From Vagococcus zengguangii (lineage in GTDB: Bacteria; Bacillota; Bacilli; Lactobacillales; Vagococcaceae): a DNA stretch of 64,000 nt. Location: the NCBI RefSeq assembly GCF_005145005.1, contig NZ_CP039712.1:589001-653000 (forward strand), read 5' to 3'. Below are positions 19,866-28,538 of the stretch, in pieces. The position numbers and the translations under genes were made by a program. The notes beneath the pieces are model-generated. The model saw only the letters and a program-made list of their open reading frames with translations. It was not told where the DNA came from and did not search any database. Numbering within the stretch: the stretch's first letter is position 1; the number at the start of each line of letters is the position of its first letter.

Positions 19866-19905
19866 AAAAGAGTGAAGGCCTTCGTTCCTTTACTCTTTTC
19901 TTTTT
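19866..19905 (+). terminator. tig terminator
   Basis: AAAAGAGTGAAGG (19866-19878) pairs with CCTTTACTCTTTT (19887-19899) with one G-T pair and a T-rich tail. Confidence 0.88.
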
Positions 19906-19988
19906 CTATTTATAGAAAGTAAATGATTTAATTCTGGGTCATTTTATGATAGACTGATATGAAGAGTACGGTAAGGAGGCCAGAAAAT

Positions 19989-21248
19989 ATGTATGATGAA
20001 ACAATGGATGGGAACAATACAGTACGCTGCTCATTTTGTGGAAAAGCACAAGACGAGGTACGTAAGATTGTCGCTGGTCCCGGTGTTTATATTTGTAATG
20101 AATGTATTGAACTATGCAAAAATATTATGGACGAGGAATTCTACGAGTCAACAATTCAAGAATTTTTAGAAGTTCCTAAACCAAATGAAATTTTAGATTT
20201 CTTAAACAACTACGTAATTGGTCAAACACGCGCGAAAAAAGTCTTATCAGTGGCGGTTTATAATCACTACAAACGTATCACCGCAATGGAAACAGATGTT
20301 GAAGACGATATCGAACTACAAAAAAGTAATATTTGTTTAATCGGACCAACTGGTTCAGGTAAAACCTTTATTGCCCAATCATTAGCTAAAACATTAGACG
20401 TTCCATTTGCAATTGCTGATGCAACAAGTTTAACTGAGGCTGGATACGTTGGGGAAGATGTTGAAAATATCTTGCTAAAATTATTACAAGCAGCTGACTT
20501 CAATGTTGAACGTGCTGAACGTGGGATTATTTATATCGATGAAATTGATAAAATTGCCCGTAAGAGTGAAAATGTCTCAATCACTCGCGATGTTTCCGGT
20601 GAAGGCGTACAGCAAGCTTTGCTGAAAATTTTAGAAGGAACTGTTGCGAGTGTTCCGCCACAAGGTGGACGTAAACACCCACAACAAGAGTTCATCCAAA
20701 TCGACACAACTAACATTTTATTTATTGTTGGTGGGGCATTCGATGGTATCGAAAACATTGTCCGTGAACGTTTAGGTGAAAAAGTCATTGGTTTTGGCAC
20801 ATCATCTAAGAAATTAGACGAAAACCAAAGTTTAATGCAAGAAATTATCCCAGAAGACTTATTGAAGTTTGGTTTAATTCCTGAGTTTATAGGACGTTTA
20901 CCAGTAATGGCGGCGTTAGAGAAGTTAACTGAAGAAGATTTAGTTCGTGTGTTAACGGAACCTAAAAATGCATTAGTGAAACAATACAAAAAACTATTCG
21001 AAATCGACGGTGTTGAGTTAGACATCGAAGAAGACGCGCTTAAAGCAATCGCCAACCAAGCGATTGAACGTAATACTGGTGCGCGTGGTTTACGCTCAAT
21101 TATGGAAAACGTGATGATGGATATCATGTTTGACATTCCACATCGTGAAGACGTGGAAAAAGTTGTCGTAACTAAAGCAACCGTGGAAGAATTAGCAGAA
21201 CCATTATTAGTCCTAAAAAGTGAAGCAACAGAACAAGCTGCTGAGTAG
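19989..21248 (+). CDS. clpX: ATP-dependent Clp protease ATP-binding subunit ClpX
   Basis: AAA+ unfoldase partner of ClpP. It is 419 residues. The N-terminal zinc-binding domain has CSFCGKAQ and CNECIELC. Walker A is GPTGSGKTF near residue 120, Walker B is [10 protein letters not shown] near 180, and the IGF-type ClpP-docking loop is VIGFGTSS near 260. The frame opens at 19959, but AAGGAGG at 19973-19979 sets the start at ATG 19989. The next gene is ysxC, the usual clpX neighbour in Firmicutes, with a terminator-like hairpin between. Confidence 0.97.
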   Translation: MYDETMDGNNTVRCSFCGKAQDEVRKIVAGPGVYICNECIELCKNIMDEEFYESTIQEFLEVPKPNEILDFLNNYVIGQTRAKKVLSVAVYNHYKRITAMETDVEDDIELQKSNICLIGPTGSGKTFIAQSLAKTLDVPFAIADATSLTEAGYVGEDVENILLKLLQAADFNVERAERGIIYIDEIDKIARKSENVSITRDVSGEGVQQALLKILEGTVASVPPQGGRKHPQQEFIQIDTTNILFIVGGAFDGIENIVRERLGEKVIGFGTSSKKLDENQSLMQEIIPEDLLKFGLIPEFIGRLPVMAALEKLTEEDLVRVLTEPKNALVKQYKKLFEIDGVELDIEEDALKAIANQAIERNTGARGLRSIMENVMMDIMFDIPHREDVEKVVVTKATVEELAEPLLVLKSEATEQAAE

Positions 21249-21279
21249 GTAGGACAATAGTTCGTTACAAAAGTTGATT

Positions 21280-21346
21280 GTTGGAAGGCCAGAAAGTGCG
21301 ATCAAAATCATTGGCGCATCAAGAGACGGACTTCCAACTTTTTTTA
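21280..21346 (+). terminator. terminator with a long branched arm between clpX and ysxC
   Basis: GTTGGAAG (21280-21287) pairs with CTTCCAAC (21331-21338), followed by T7. The 43 bases between contain a second possible pairing (TGCG with CGCA), so the structure is a branched arm, larger than an ordinary terminator. Confidence 0.7.
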
Positions 21347-21369
21347 TGAAGTATAAGAGGTGAAAAAAC

Positions 21370-21957
21370 ATGCAAGTAAATCAAGCGGAAATTTTAATCA
21401 GTGCGGTAGCACCTAAACAATATCCAGATACAGGCTTACCTGAAATCGCGTTAGCGGGTCGTTCAAATGTTGGTAAATCTTCATTTATCAATACGTTGAT
21501 CAATCGTAAAAACTTAGCGCGTACCTCAAGTAAACCAGGTAAAACGCAAACCTTAAACTTTTACTTAATCGAAAACCAGTTCCATTTTGTTGACGTGCCA
21601 GGTTACGGTTATGCCAAAGTGTCGAAAGCGGAAAAAGCGAAGTGGGGACCAATGATCGAAACGTATTTCACACAACGTGAAGAATTACGTGCCGGTATCG
21701 TAGTTGTTGACAGTCGTCATGCACCAAGTAAAGAAGACATTCAAATGTATGAATTCTTGAAATATTACGATATCCCGACTATCGTAGTCGCAACAAAAAT
21801 CGATAAAATTCCAAGAGGCAAATGGAATAAACATGAGTCAATGGTCAAAAAAGGCCTAGGCTTCCAACCAGAAGATGACTTTATTTTGTTCTCATCTGAA
21901 ACCAAACATGGTAAAGAGCAAGCTTGGCAAATTATTGAAAAATATTTAGATTTATAG
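21370..21957 (+). CDS. ysxC: Ribosome biogenesis GTPase YsxC/EngB
   Basis: Essential GTPase for assembly of the 50S subunit. It is 195 residues. G1 is GRSNVGKSS near residue 30, G3 is DVPGYGYA near 75 (the EngB-specific form of DxxG), and G4 is TKIDK near 143. AAGAGGTGAAAA precedes the ATG. Its separate terminator and the preceding hairpin mean its level may differ from clpX. Confidence 0.97.
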   Translation: MQVNQAEILISAVAPKQYPDTGLPEIALAGRSNVGKSSFINTLINRKNLARTSSKPGKTQTLNFYLIENQFHFVDVPGYGYAKVSKAEKAKWGPMIETYFTQREELRAGIVVVDSRHAPSKEDIQMYEFLKYYDIPTIVVATKIDKIPRGKWNKHESMVKKGLGFQPEDDFILFSSETKHGKEQAWQIIEKYLDL

Positions 21958-21981
21958 TATTTTTATTAATTGGGACAAATC

Positions 21982-22013
21982 AAGTTGTGACCAACGGGCT
22001 CACAACTTTTTTT
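21982..22013 (+). terminator. ysxC terminator
   Basis: AAGTTGTGA (21982-21990) pairs with TCACAACTT (22000-22008), followed by a run of T. Confidence 0.9.
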
Positions 22014-22114
22014 ATGGCCCTACTAGTTATCAACGAGTGAAAAAATAAGCGGCATGCGCTATAATTAAAGGCAAATGATAGCGAACGACAGGCGCTTATT
22101 TGAAAGGAGATTCT

Positions 22115-22642
22115 ATGTTCCAGAAACATAAACCGACCTGGATGTTGGAAGCTATTTACCAACTAACTCCGGAACAATTAGCTAAACATAATATTAAAGG
22201 CATTTTAACCGACCTTGATAATACCTTGATTGCTTGGAATAACCCAGAAGGCACAACTGAATTACATCAGTGGATGAGCCAAATGAATGAAGCAGGCATT
22301 AAAGTAATGGTCGTTTCTAACAACAATCCTGAACGTGTTCGCAAAGCTGTGGAACCAATCGGCTTAGAATTCGTAGCTAAAGCCATGAAACCTTTTAGTA
22401 AAGGGATTAGAGAAGGTGTCGAAAAATTAGGATTAAAGCCTGAGGAAGTTGTGATGGTCGGCGATCAAGTGATGACCGATGTCCGTGCTTCAAACGGAGC
22501 GGGCGTTCGTTCGATTTTAGTTAAACCAATCGTCAATACAGATTCTTGGAAAACCCAGTTGAATCGTGCGATGGAAAAAGTGGTCATGAAATCATTAACG
22601 AAACAACATCAAGACATGAAGTGGAGAAGTGATTTAGGATGA
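22115..22642 (+). CDS. yqeG: YqeG family HAD IIIA-type phosphatase
   Basis: A 175-residue HAD phosphatase. Motif I is DLDNTLIAW near residue 32, motif II is VVSNNN near 69, and GDQVMTDVRASNGAG near 118 is motif IV. The Bacillus homologue group is related to phosphatidylglycerol-phosphate phosphatases, but the substrate here is not established. ATG 22115 follows AAAGGAG at 22103-22109. It is the first gene of the conserved yqeG-to-yqeM operon; its stop overlaps yqeH by four bases. Confidence 0.92.
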   Translation: MFQKHKPTWMLEAIYQLTPEQLAKHNIKGILTDLDNTLIAWNNPEGTTELHQWMSQMNEAGIKVMVVSNNNPERVRKAVEPIGLEFVAKAMKPFSKGIREGVEKLGLKPEEVVMVGDQVMTDVRASNGAGVRSILVKPIVNTDSWKTQLNRAMEKVVMKSLTKQHQDMKWRSDLG

Positions 22643-23760
22643 GCGAAGAATTATTAGAAGAGATTAAATGTATTGGTTGTGGCGCAACCATCCAAACAGA
22701 AAACAAAGATGAGTTGGGTTATACCCCTCAATCAGCGCTTGATAAAGGTTTAGAAACAGGCGATGTTTATTGCCAAAGATGTTTCCGATTAAGACACTAT
22801 AACGAAATCCAAGATATTAGTTTAACTGATGATGATTTCTTACGTTTATTAAATTCAATCGGAAACGAAGACGCGTTAATCGTGAACGTGGTTGATATTT
22901 TTGACTTCAACGGTAGCTTAATTCCTGGTTTACACCGTTTTGTCGGTAATAACCCAGTGCTTTTGGTAGGTAACAAAGTTGATATTTTACCGAAGTCATT
23001 AAAACGTGGTAAGTTAACGCAATGGATGCGAGAACGTGCGCATGAAGTTGGTTTACGTCCCGTTGATGTTCATTTGACAAGTGGTAAAAAACCAGCTGAA
23101 ATGGCTGAGCTATTAGCGAAGATTGAAGAATACCGTGATGGTAAAGACGTGTACGTCGTTGGGGTAACTAACGTTGGTAAATCAACAATTATTAACGGGA
23201 TTATCAAAGCAACAGCTGGCGTGCAAGAATTAATCACAACGTCTCAATTCCCAGGAACTACGCTAGATAAAATTGAGATTCCATTAGATGATGGCCACTT
23301 CCTAGTGGACACACCAGGGATTATTCATCAACATCAAATGGCGCATTATTTAAGCAAAAAAGATTTAAAAATTACAAGTCCTAACAAAGAAATTAAACCG
23401 AAAACGTACCAGTTAAACGCTGGTCAAACCTTGTTCTTAGGTGGTTTAGCACGTTTTGATTTCATTAAAGGTGAACGCAATTCATTTACGGTTTATATCG
23501 AAAACAATTTAGATTTACACCGAACCAAATTAGAAAAAGCCGATGCTTTTTACGAAAAACATGTGGGTGGCTTATTAACACCACCACATCAAGATGATGT
23601 AGCGGACTTTCCGGAATTAGTTCGTTATGAATTTTCAATTGACGGTCCAACTGATATTGTTTTCTCAGGACTTGGTTGGATTTCAGTTAAAGGTAAAGCC
23701 GTAGTCGCTGGCTATGCGCCAAAAGGTGTAGCCGTAGTCGTCCGTAAAGCATTGATTTAG
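22639..23760 (+). CDS. yqeH: Ribosome biogenesis GTPase YqeH
   Basis: Circularly permuted GTPase needed for 30S maturation. It is 373 residues. The N-terminal zinc finger has CIGCGATIQ and CQRCFRLRHY. The permuted order is visible: G4 NKVD (near residue 115) precedes G1 GVTNVGKST (near 175), then G3 DTPG (near 220). A C-terminal RNA-binding region follows. The ATGA overlap with yqeG indicates coupled translation. Unlike Bacillus, there is no aroE between yqeH and yhbY. Confidence 0.96.
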   Translation: MSEELLEEIKCIGCGATIQTENKDELGYTPQSALDKGLETGDVYCQRCFRLRHYNEIQDISLTDDDFLRLLNSIGNEDALIVNVVDIFDFNGSLIPGLHRFVGNNPVLLVGNKVDILPKSLKRGKLTQWMRERAHEVGLRPVDVHLTSGKKPAEMAELLAKIEEYRDGKDVYVVGVTNVGKSTIINGIIKATAGVQELITTSQFPGTTLDKIEIPLDDGHFLVDTPGIIHQHQMAHYLSKKDLKITSPNKEIKPKTYQLNAGQTLFLGGLARFDFIKGERNSFTVYIENNLDLHRTKLEKADAFYEKHVGGLLTPPHQDDVADFPELVRYEFSIDGPTDIVFSGLGWISVKGKAVVAGYAPKGVAVVVRKALI

Positions 23761-23777
23761 AGAAGAGGAAAACATAA

Positions 23778-24095
23778 ATGGTCTATTTAAAAGGTAAACA
23801 AAAACGTTTCTTACGCAGTCAAGCACATCACTTAAGCCCAATTTTTCAAGTAGGTAAGGGTGGTATTAACGACGCAATGTTAGCACAAATTGACGAAGCG
23901 TTAGAAAAAAGAGAATTGATTAAAGTCAATTTATTACAAAATACTGATGAGGTAGCTGAAGACGTGGCAGCAGCGATTGAAGAAACAATCGGCGCGAATG
24001 TCGTACAAATCATCGGTCGCGTATTGGTAGTTTATAAAGCATCAAGTCGTGAAAAATATCAACAGCTTTCAGTATTAGTTAACAAAATGAGATAA
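23778..24095 (+). CDS. yhbY: YhbY family ribosome assembly RNA-binding protein (CRM domain)
   Basis: A 105-residue CRM-domain protein (Bacillus YqeI) that binds pre-50S RNA. LKGKQKRFLRSQAHHL at the N-terminus and VGKGGIND near residue 30 (the GxxG loop) are diagnostic. AGAGGAAAA precedes the ATG. It lies between yqeH and nadD in the operon. Confidence 0.93.
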   Translation: MVYLKGKQKRFLRSQAHHLSPIFQVGKGGINDAMLAQIDEALEKRELIKVNLLQNTDEVAEDVAAAIEETIGANVVQIIGRVLVVYKASSREKYQQLSVLVNKMR

Positions 24096-24109
24096 TAGGG
24101 GTGACTAGT

Positions 24110-24751
24110 ATGCATCGAATTAATCAATTGTTTTCTGAACCTTTAACGCAAGTCAAGGTCGAAGTAAGTCCTTTAGAACAACGCAAACGAGTGGGCATTT
24201 TGGGTGGAAGTTTTAACCCGGTTCATAACGCGCATTTAATGATGATTGACCAAGTGCATCATCAATTAGGATTAGATGAAGTCTATTTGATGCCGACTAA
24301 CATTCCCCCTCATAAAGAGGGTAAACAAACGCTCGACAGTAAGCACCGCGTTGCTATGTTAGAATTAGCAGTAGCTGAATTTCCACATATTGGTATTGAA
24401 ACCATTGAATTAGAGCGACATGAAAAAAGTTATACGTTTGATACTATCACGGCATTAACGAAGCGCCATCCGGATGTTGATTATTTCTTTATTATTGGTG
24501 GCGATATGGTGGCAGACTTGCCTAATTGGTATCGCATAGAAGAATTAAAACAAATGGTACAATTTGTGGCAGTTCGTCGTCCAGGCTATGAAGTTGAAAG
24601 TGATTACCCATTAATTTGGGTCGAAGTACCACAGATGGATATTAGTTCAACGACTATTCGCAACAACATAGCAACCGATTGTAGTGTGAATTTCATGCTA
24701 CCTTTACCGGTCATTGATTATATCAAGAAAGAAGGCTTGTATCGTGATTAA
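24110..24751 (+). CDS. nadD: Nicotinate-nucleotide adenylyltransferase
   Basis: Makes deamido-NAD from nicotinate mononucleotide and ATP. It is 213 residues. The nucleotidyltransferase motif GSFNPVHNAHLMM (the HxGH equivalent is HNAH) is near residue 34 and ISSTTIRNN near 183. ATG 24110 follows AGGGGTG at 24097-24103; the GTG 24101 in frame lies inside that site. There is an N-terminal extension of about 28 residues before the fold, seen also in enterococcal homologues as far as I recall. Confidence 0.95.
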   Translation: MHRINQLFSEPLTQVKVEVSPLEQRKRVGILGGSFNPVHNAHLMMIDQVHHQLGLDEVYLMPTNIPPHKEGKQTLDSKHRVAMLELAVAEFPHIGIETIELERHEKSYTFDTITALTKRHPDVDYFFIIGGDMVADLPNWYRIEELKQMVQFVAVRRPGYEVESDYPLIWVEVPQMDISSTTIRNNIATDCSVNFMLPLPVIDYIKKEGLYRD

Positions 24752-25340
24752 CTATTCTCAAGCGTATATAACGCTGACTCGTGATGAGTTATTAAAACGT
24801 GTCGCTTCACAAATGAGTGAGAAACGTTTTAAACACGTGTTGGGGGTGGAGCAATCTGCCTTAGAACTTGCTGATCAGTATGGTGGTAATCTTGAAAAAG
24901 CAAGTATTGCCGCGCTCGTTCATGATTATTGCAAAGAGCGTCCCAAAGCTGATTTTCTAGCGTATATGACCAAGTGCTCGTATCCAGTTGATTTAATCAA
25001 ATTTGGCAATGAAATATGGCATGGTGTGGTTGGTGCCGATATGATTCGTGATGAACTTGGGATTCACGATGAAGAAATTTTAAACGCAGTCCGTCATCAT
25101 ACGACGGGAGCTGCCAATATGAGTCTATTAGAACAAATTATTTATGTAGCTGATTATATTGAACCCGGCCGTGACTTTCCAGGTGTTGATGAAGCACGTG
25201 AGAAAGCCAAGACTGATTTAAAAGAAGCAGTTGCCTATGAAACACAAAAAACATTGGCGTATTTAGTCAAAAAAGGTGTGCCAATTTATTCTAGAACGCT
25301 GGAAACCTATAACGTTTGGGTGGCACAACTTGAGGCTTAG
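24744..25340 (+). CDS. yqeK: HD-domain Ap4A hydrolase YqeK
   Basis: Symmetrical diadenosine tetraphosphate hydrolase of the YqeK family. It is 198 residues. The HD metal site is visible: H in RFKHVLGVEQ, HDYCKE near residue 60, HG in IWHGVVGADM, and HHTTGAANMS. The start is GTG 24744, overlapping nadD by eight bases with AGAAGG upstream. nadD-yqeK adjacency is conserved in Firmicutes. Confidence 0.92.
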   Translation: MINYSQAYITLTRDELLKRVASQMSEKRFKHVLGVEQSALELADQYGGNLEKASIAALVHDYCKERPKADFLAYMTKCSYPVDLIKFGNEIWHGVVGADMIRDELGIHDEEILNAVRHHTTGAANMSLLEQIIYVADYIEPGRDFPGVDEAREKAKTDLKEAVAYETQKTLAYLVKKGVPIYSRTLETYNVWVAQLEA

Positions 25341-25358
25341 GCCTAATAGGAGGAACTT

Positions 25359-25715
25359 ATGATTACAAGTGAAGCATTATTAGAATTAACAGTCCGTGCA
25401 GCGGATGATAAAAGAGCAGAGGATATTATGGCCTTAGATGTTCGCGGTATTTCTTTATTAGCAGACTATTTCGTGATTTGTCACGGGAACTCTGAGAAAC
25501 AAGTAAGTGCGATTACATCAGAAATAGTAGATAAAGCACACGAAGCTGGCGTTGAAGTTGGCCGTGTCGAAGGTAAAGATAAAGGTAAGTGGGTTTTAAT
25601 CGACTTAGGTGACGTGATTGTCCATGTCTTCCACGGAGAAGAACGTGACTTCTATAATTTAGAAAAATTATGGTCAGACGCACCTTTAGTTGAAATCACT
25701 GAATGGGTAGCATAA
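25359..25715 (+). CDS. rsfS: Ribosome silencing factor RsfS
   Basis: Binds L14 on the 50S subunit and blocks subunit joining when nutrients are low. It is 118 residues. DIMALDVRGISLLADYFVI near residue 22, the GKDKGKWVLIDLGDVIVH segment near 68 and the YNLEKLW C-terminal motif are diagnostic. TAGGAGGAA precedes the ATG. Confidence 0.95.
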   Translation: MITSEALLELTVRAADDKRAEDIMALDVRGISLLADYFVICHGNSEKQVSAITSEIVDKAHEAGVEVGRVEGKDKGKWVLIDLGDVIVHVFHGEERDFYNLEKLWSDAPLVEITEWVA

Positions 25716-25716
25716 A

Positions 25717-26451
25717 ATGACGTATGAAAATTTTGCCTTCGTTTATGACGAAGTAATGGATACAACGCTTTATGAAGAATGGTTAGATTTTTCAAAGCGT
25801 CATTTAAATCCAGATACAAAAGAAGTATTGGAATTAGCCTGTGGTACAGGAGCGCTAGCCGTTGAGTTTGCGAAAGCGGGATATGAAGTCACAGCGCTTG
25901 ATTTGTCAGAAGAGATGTTGATGGTGGCAAGTGCTCGTGTGGCGAATGAAGATGAGGAATTAGATATTCAATTTGTTCAAGGTGACATGATGGATTTATC
26001 AGAAGTCGGAACCTATGATGCGATTACCTGTTTTTCTGATTCGATTTGTTACATGCCAGATCGTCAAGCCGTTCAGCAAGTCTTTGATACGGTTTATGAT
26101 GCCTTAGAAGAAGGTGGCAAGTTCATCTTTGATGTGCATTCATTACATCAAGTGAATGAAGTGTTCCCAGATTATTCTTATCATTATCAAACGGAAGATT
26201 TCGCCTTTTTATGGGACAGTTTCCCAGGTGAAAAAGAAAATAGTATCGAACATTTCTTAACATTTTTCGTTAAAGACGAAGAAAACTTCTTACGTTTTGA
26301 TGAATTACATCAAGAAAGAACCTATTCAATCGAGAATTATTATACAATGTTAGAAAATGCTAACTTTACTGCGATAGAAACATATGCAGATTTTGAAGAT
26401 GACATTCCAACCGATGAATCAGCTCGTTGGTTCTTTGTTTGTACCAAATAA
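25717..26451 (+). CDS. yqeM: Class I SAM-dependent methyltransferase YqeM
   Basis: A 244-residue methyltransferase with the SAM motif LELACGTGALAVEFAK near residue 40 and the acidic loop ALDLSEEML near 62. The substrate is unknown. It starts one base after the rsfS stop and closes the yqeG operon, as in Bacillus. Confidence 0.9.
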   Translation: MTYENFAFVYDEVMDTTLYEEWLDFSKRHLNPDTKEVLELACGTGALAVEFAKAGYEVTALDLSEEMLMVASARVANEDEELDIQFVQGDMMDLSEVGTYDAITCFSDSICYMPDRQAVQQVFDTVYDALEEGGKFIFDVHSLHQVNEVFPDYSYHYQTEDFAFLWDSFPGEKENSIEHFLTFFVKDEENFLRFDELHQERTYSIENYYTMLENANFTAIETYADFEDDIPTDESARWFFVCTK

Positions 26452-26456
26452 TAATT

Positions 26457-26496
26457 AAAACCACAAGAGGCATCTAAGCTTCTTGTGGTTTTTTAC
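26457..26496. terminator. bidirectional terminator after yqeM
   Basis: A stem of about 15 bp, 26457-26471 with 26478-26492 (AAAACCACAAGA / TCTTGTGGTTTT), with T on the right and A on the left. It also overlaps the end of the convergent DUF2187 gene. Confidence 0.9.
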
Positions 26497-26698
26497 ATAA
26501 ATTCGTTATATTGCGAGCGGCTACAATTAAACGACCGTTCAAATCATCAGCTTTTTCGCTGTCATTACTATTACATTGATTAACAGTTACCATTGCTGAA
26601 AGATCATAAATTTTTTCTACTATACCAGTGAATTCTTTATTGAATAATGGGCTTTTGCATGTATAACTTTCACCAATAGTTAGTTCAGATATTTCCAT
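26474..26698 (-). CDS. DUF2187-like small protein
   Basis: A 74-residue protein. The pattern TIGESYTCKS, then GIVEKIYDLSAMVTV, then LNGRLIVAARNITNL resembles the DUF2187 (YkvS-like) small beta-barrel family of unknown function. GGAGGAATAGCT precedes the ATG on the minus strand. Its 3' end lies in the shared terminator. Confidence 0.65.
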   Translation of the reverse strand: MEISELTIGESYTCKSPLFNKEFTGIVEKIYDLSAMVTVNQCNSNDSEKADDLNGRLIVAARNITNLCKKPQEA

Positions 26699-26989
26699 AG
26701 CTATTCCTCCAAAAAATAGTATAAGTGAATAGTAACACTCCTTATAAGTTTTGTAAAACGTTTAATAAAAAAACTTAAATACTTAAGAAAACGTTAATAA
26801 TTAAAGGATAACAATTGTTTATAGAACGAATAATAGTTAAGAGTTTGTTAAGTCAATGAGATTATTTACCGATAAGTCTTGCATTAATTCTCTGTATAGT
26901 GTAAATTTATTAAGGATAGAAAAACATTTATTGATATTACATGTTTTAATGTTCGTTTTTATCTAATAAAAATAAAGGGAGTTCTCAAT
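26699..26989. other. intergenic region between DUF2187 gene and guaC
   Basis: AT-rich, about 290 bases, no coding frame. It holds AAAACGTT twice (near 26755 and 26803), the guaC promoter candidate TTGCAT (26879-26884) with TAAATT (26902-26907), and a PurBox-like site at 26948-26960. Nothing else stands out. Confidence 0.5.
26948..26960 (-). promoter_or_regulatory. candidate PurR box upstream of guaC
   Basis: On the minus strand AAAAACGAACATT matches the PurBox consensus AWWWCCGAACWWT at 12 of 13 positions. It lies about 30 bases before the guaC ATG. A second box in the usual pair is not clear (a 9/13 match near 26823), so control by PurR is tentative. Confidence 0.35.
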
Positions 26990-27967
26990 ATGAAAATTTT
27001 CGATTATGAGGATATTCAATTGGTTCCAAACAAATGTATCGTTAACAGCCGTTCGGAGTGTGATACAACGGTAACTTTAGGCAAGTATTCATTTAAAATG
27101 CCGGTTGTACCTGCTAATATGCAGACAATCGTGGATGAAACCATTTCAGAATGGTTAGCAGAAAATGGTTATTTCTATATTATGCACCGTTTTGAAGAAG
27201 AAAAACGCGCGCCGTTTATCGAGCGCATGCATGCGAAAAATTTAATTGCTTCTATTAGTGTGGGAGTGAAAGATTATGAGTATGGCTTCATTGATGAATT
27301 AGCTGAGAAAAAACTAAATCCAGAATTTATCACGATTGATATTGCACATGGACATTCAGACTCAGTGATTTCAATGATCAAATATATTAAAGAAAAATTA
27401 CCAGAAACCTTTGTTATTGCCGGAAACGTCGGTACACCAGAAGCTGTTCGTGAGTTAGAAAATGCTGGGGCTGATGCAACAAAAGTTGGGATTGGACCTG
27501 GTAAAGTCTGTATTACTAAAATCAAAACAGGTTTTGGAACAGGTGGTTGGCAATTAGCAGCCGTTCGTCGTTGTAGTAAAGCTGCTCGTAAACCTATTAT
27601 CGCAGATGGCGGTATTCGCACTCATGGGGATATTGCGAAGTCTATTCGTTTTGGTGCAAGCATGGTGATGATTGGTTCATTATTTGCAGGTCACGAAGAA
27701 TCACCAGGTGAAACAATTGTAGTCGATGGCGTTGTGAAAAAAGAATACTTTGGTTCTGCTTCAGAATTCCAAAAAGGTGAGAAGAAAAACGTTGAAGGTA
27801 AGAAAATTTGGGTGAATCATAAAGGTTCATTAGCTGATACGTTGAATGAGATGCAACAAGATTTACAATCATCGATCTCTTATGCAGGTGGTCGTGACTT
27901 AGAAGCGATTCGTAAAGTTGATTATGTGATTGTGAAAAATTCAATTTTTAATGGTGATACTATTTAA
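26990..27967 (+). CDS. guaC: GMP reductase
   Basis: Reduces GMP to IMP with NADPH, rebalancing purine nucleotides. It is 325 residues, TIM barrel. The active Cys is in [19 protein letters not shown] near residue 170, with GMP-reductase spacing rather than the IMP dehydrogenase form, and there are no CBS domains. AAAGGGAG precedes the ATG. It is monocistronic. Confidence 0.96.
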   Translation: MKIFDYEDIQLVPNKCIVNSRSECDTTVTLGKYSFKMPVVPANMQTIVDETISEWLAENGYFYIMHRFEEEKRAPFIERMHAKNLIASISVGVKDYEYGFIDELAEKKLNPEFITIDIAHGHSDSVISMIKYIKEKLPETFVIAGNVGTPEAVRELENAGADATKVGIGPGKVCITKIKTGFGTGGWQLAAVRRCSKAARKPIIADGGIRTHGDIAKSIRFGASMVMIGSLFAGHEESPGETIVVDGVVKKEYFGSASEFQKGEKKNVEGKKIWVNHKGSLADTLNEMQQDLQSSISYAGGRDLEAIRKVDYVIVKNSIFNGDTI

Positions 27968-27973
27968 TAACGC

Positions 27974-28008
27974 AAAAAGCGCTAGAATTCAATTTCTAGC
28001 GCTTTTTT
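27974..28008. terminator. bidirectional terminator between guaC and the B6 operon
   Basis: AAAAAGCGCTAGAA (27974-27987) pairs with TTCTAGCGCTTTTT (27994-28007). The stop codon of the convergent ECF gene lies in the right arm. Confidence 0.92.
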
Positions 28009-28538
28009 ATGATGTTTTTCAAAATAGGATACATGATACTAACGAAAATCACACTAATGATGGCGTTAATGCCGGTAATATATAAGGTCCCAAAACTACT
28101 AGCAACCGCGACATCTAATGTAGTACCTAGCCATAAACTCATCACTAAATTTTTGAAGAAGGTCATGATAATTTTGGCAAGAGCGCCAGTAATAATCGCC
28201 ATAATATAGTTATATTTATTCGGCTTAAATAGCGTGAAAACGGCCATTGCTAAGCCAGCCACGATGAAACTTTCTAACACGAAATATGGTGCTTCTGTTG
28301 CATAGCCGTTTAAAATATCAAAAATCGCAAAACCTAATGAGCCGACAAGTGCACCTGGAACAAACCCCAGTAGCAATGTAGCAAGTAAGAAGACGCTACT
28401 ACCAAAATGGACAAAGGGACTTCCTACTAGAGCAGGTAATGGAATCCGTATACTAGTAGCAATTGTCACAAGACTTGCAAAAACACCGACTAAAATAATT
28501 AATCGTAGCGACCAACGATTCGATTGTTTAACAGTCAT
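27996..28538 (-). CDS. ECF transporter S component, probably pyridoxine type
   Basis: A 180-residue membrane protein with five or six hydrophobic helices. The RIPLPALVGSPFVHFG and LLGFVPGALVGSLGFAIFD segments are typical of energy-coupling factor substrate-binding subunits related to PF07155. It would capture a vitamin and use a shared EcfAT module encoded elsewhere. Its overlap with two B6-type kinases under a MocR regulator points to pyridoxine (PdxU2-like); hydroxymethylpyrimidine is the alternative. GGAAGG precedes ATG 28538. Confidence 0.8.
   Translation of the reverse strand: MTVKQSNRWSLRLIILVGVFASLVTIATSIRIPLPALVGSPFVHFGSSVFLLATLLLGFVPGALVGSLGFAIFDILNGYATEAPYFVLESFIVAGLAMAVFTLFKPNKYNYIMAIITGALAKIIMTFFKNLVMSLWLGTTLDVAVASSFGTLYITGINAIISVIFVSIMYPILKNIIKKR

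Noticed and set aside
20531-21136. 201-residue open frame on the minus strand inside clpX
   Set aside because: It lies wholly within clpX on the opposite strand, has no ribosome site, and its composition is what a biased antisense frame gives. clpX itself has all motifs.
26750-26815. cre site in the DUF2187-guaC gap
   Set aside because: The best alignment of the AAAACGTTTA repeats to the cre consensus is about 9 of 14, at chance level for AT-rich sequence.
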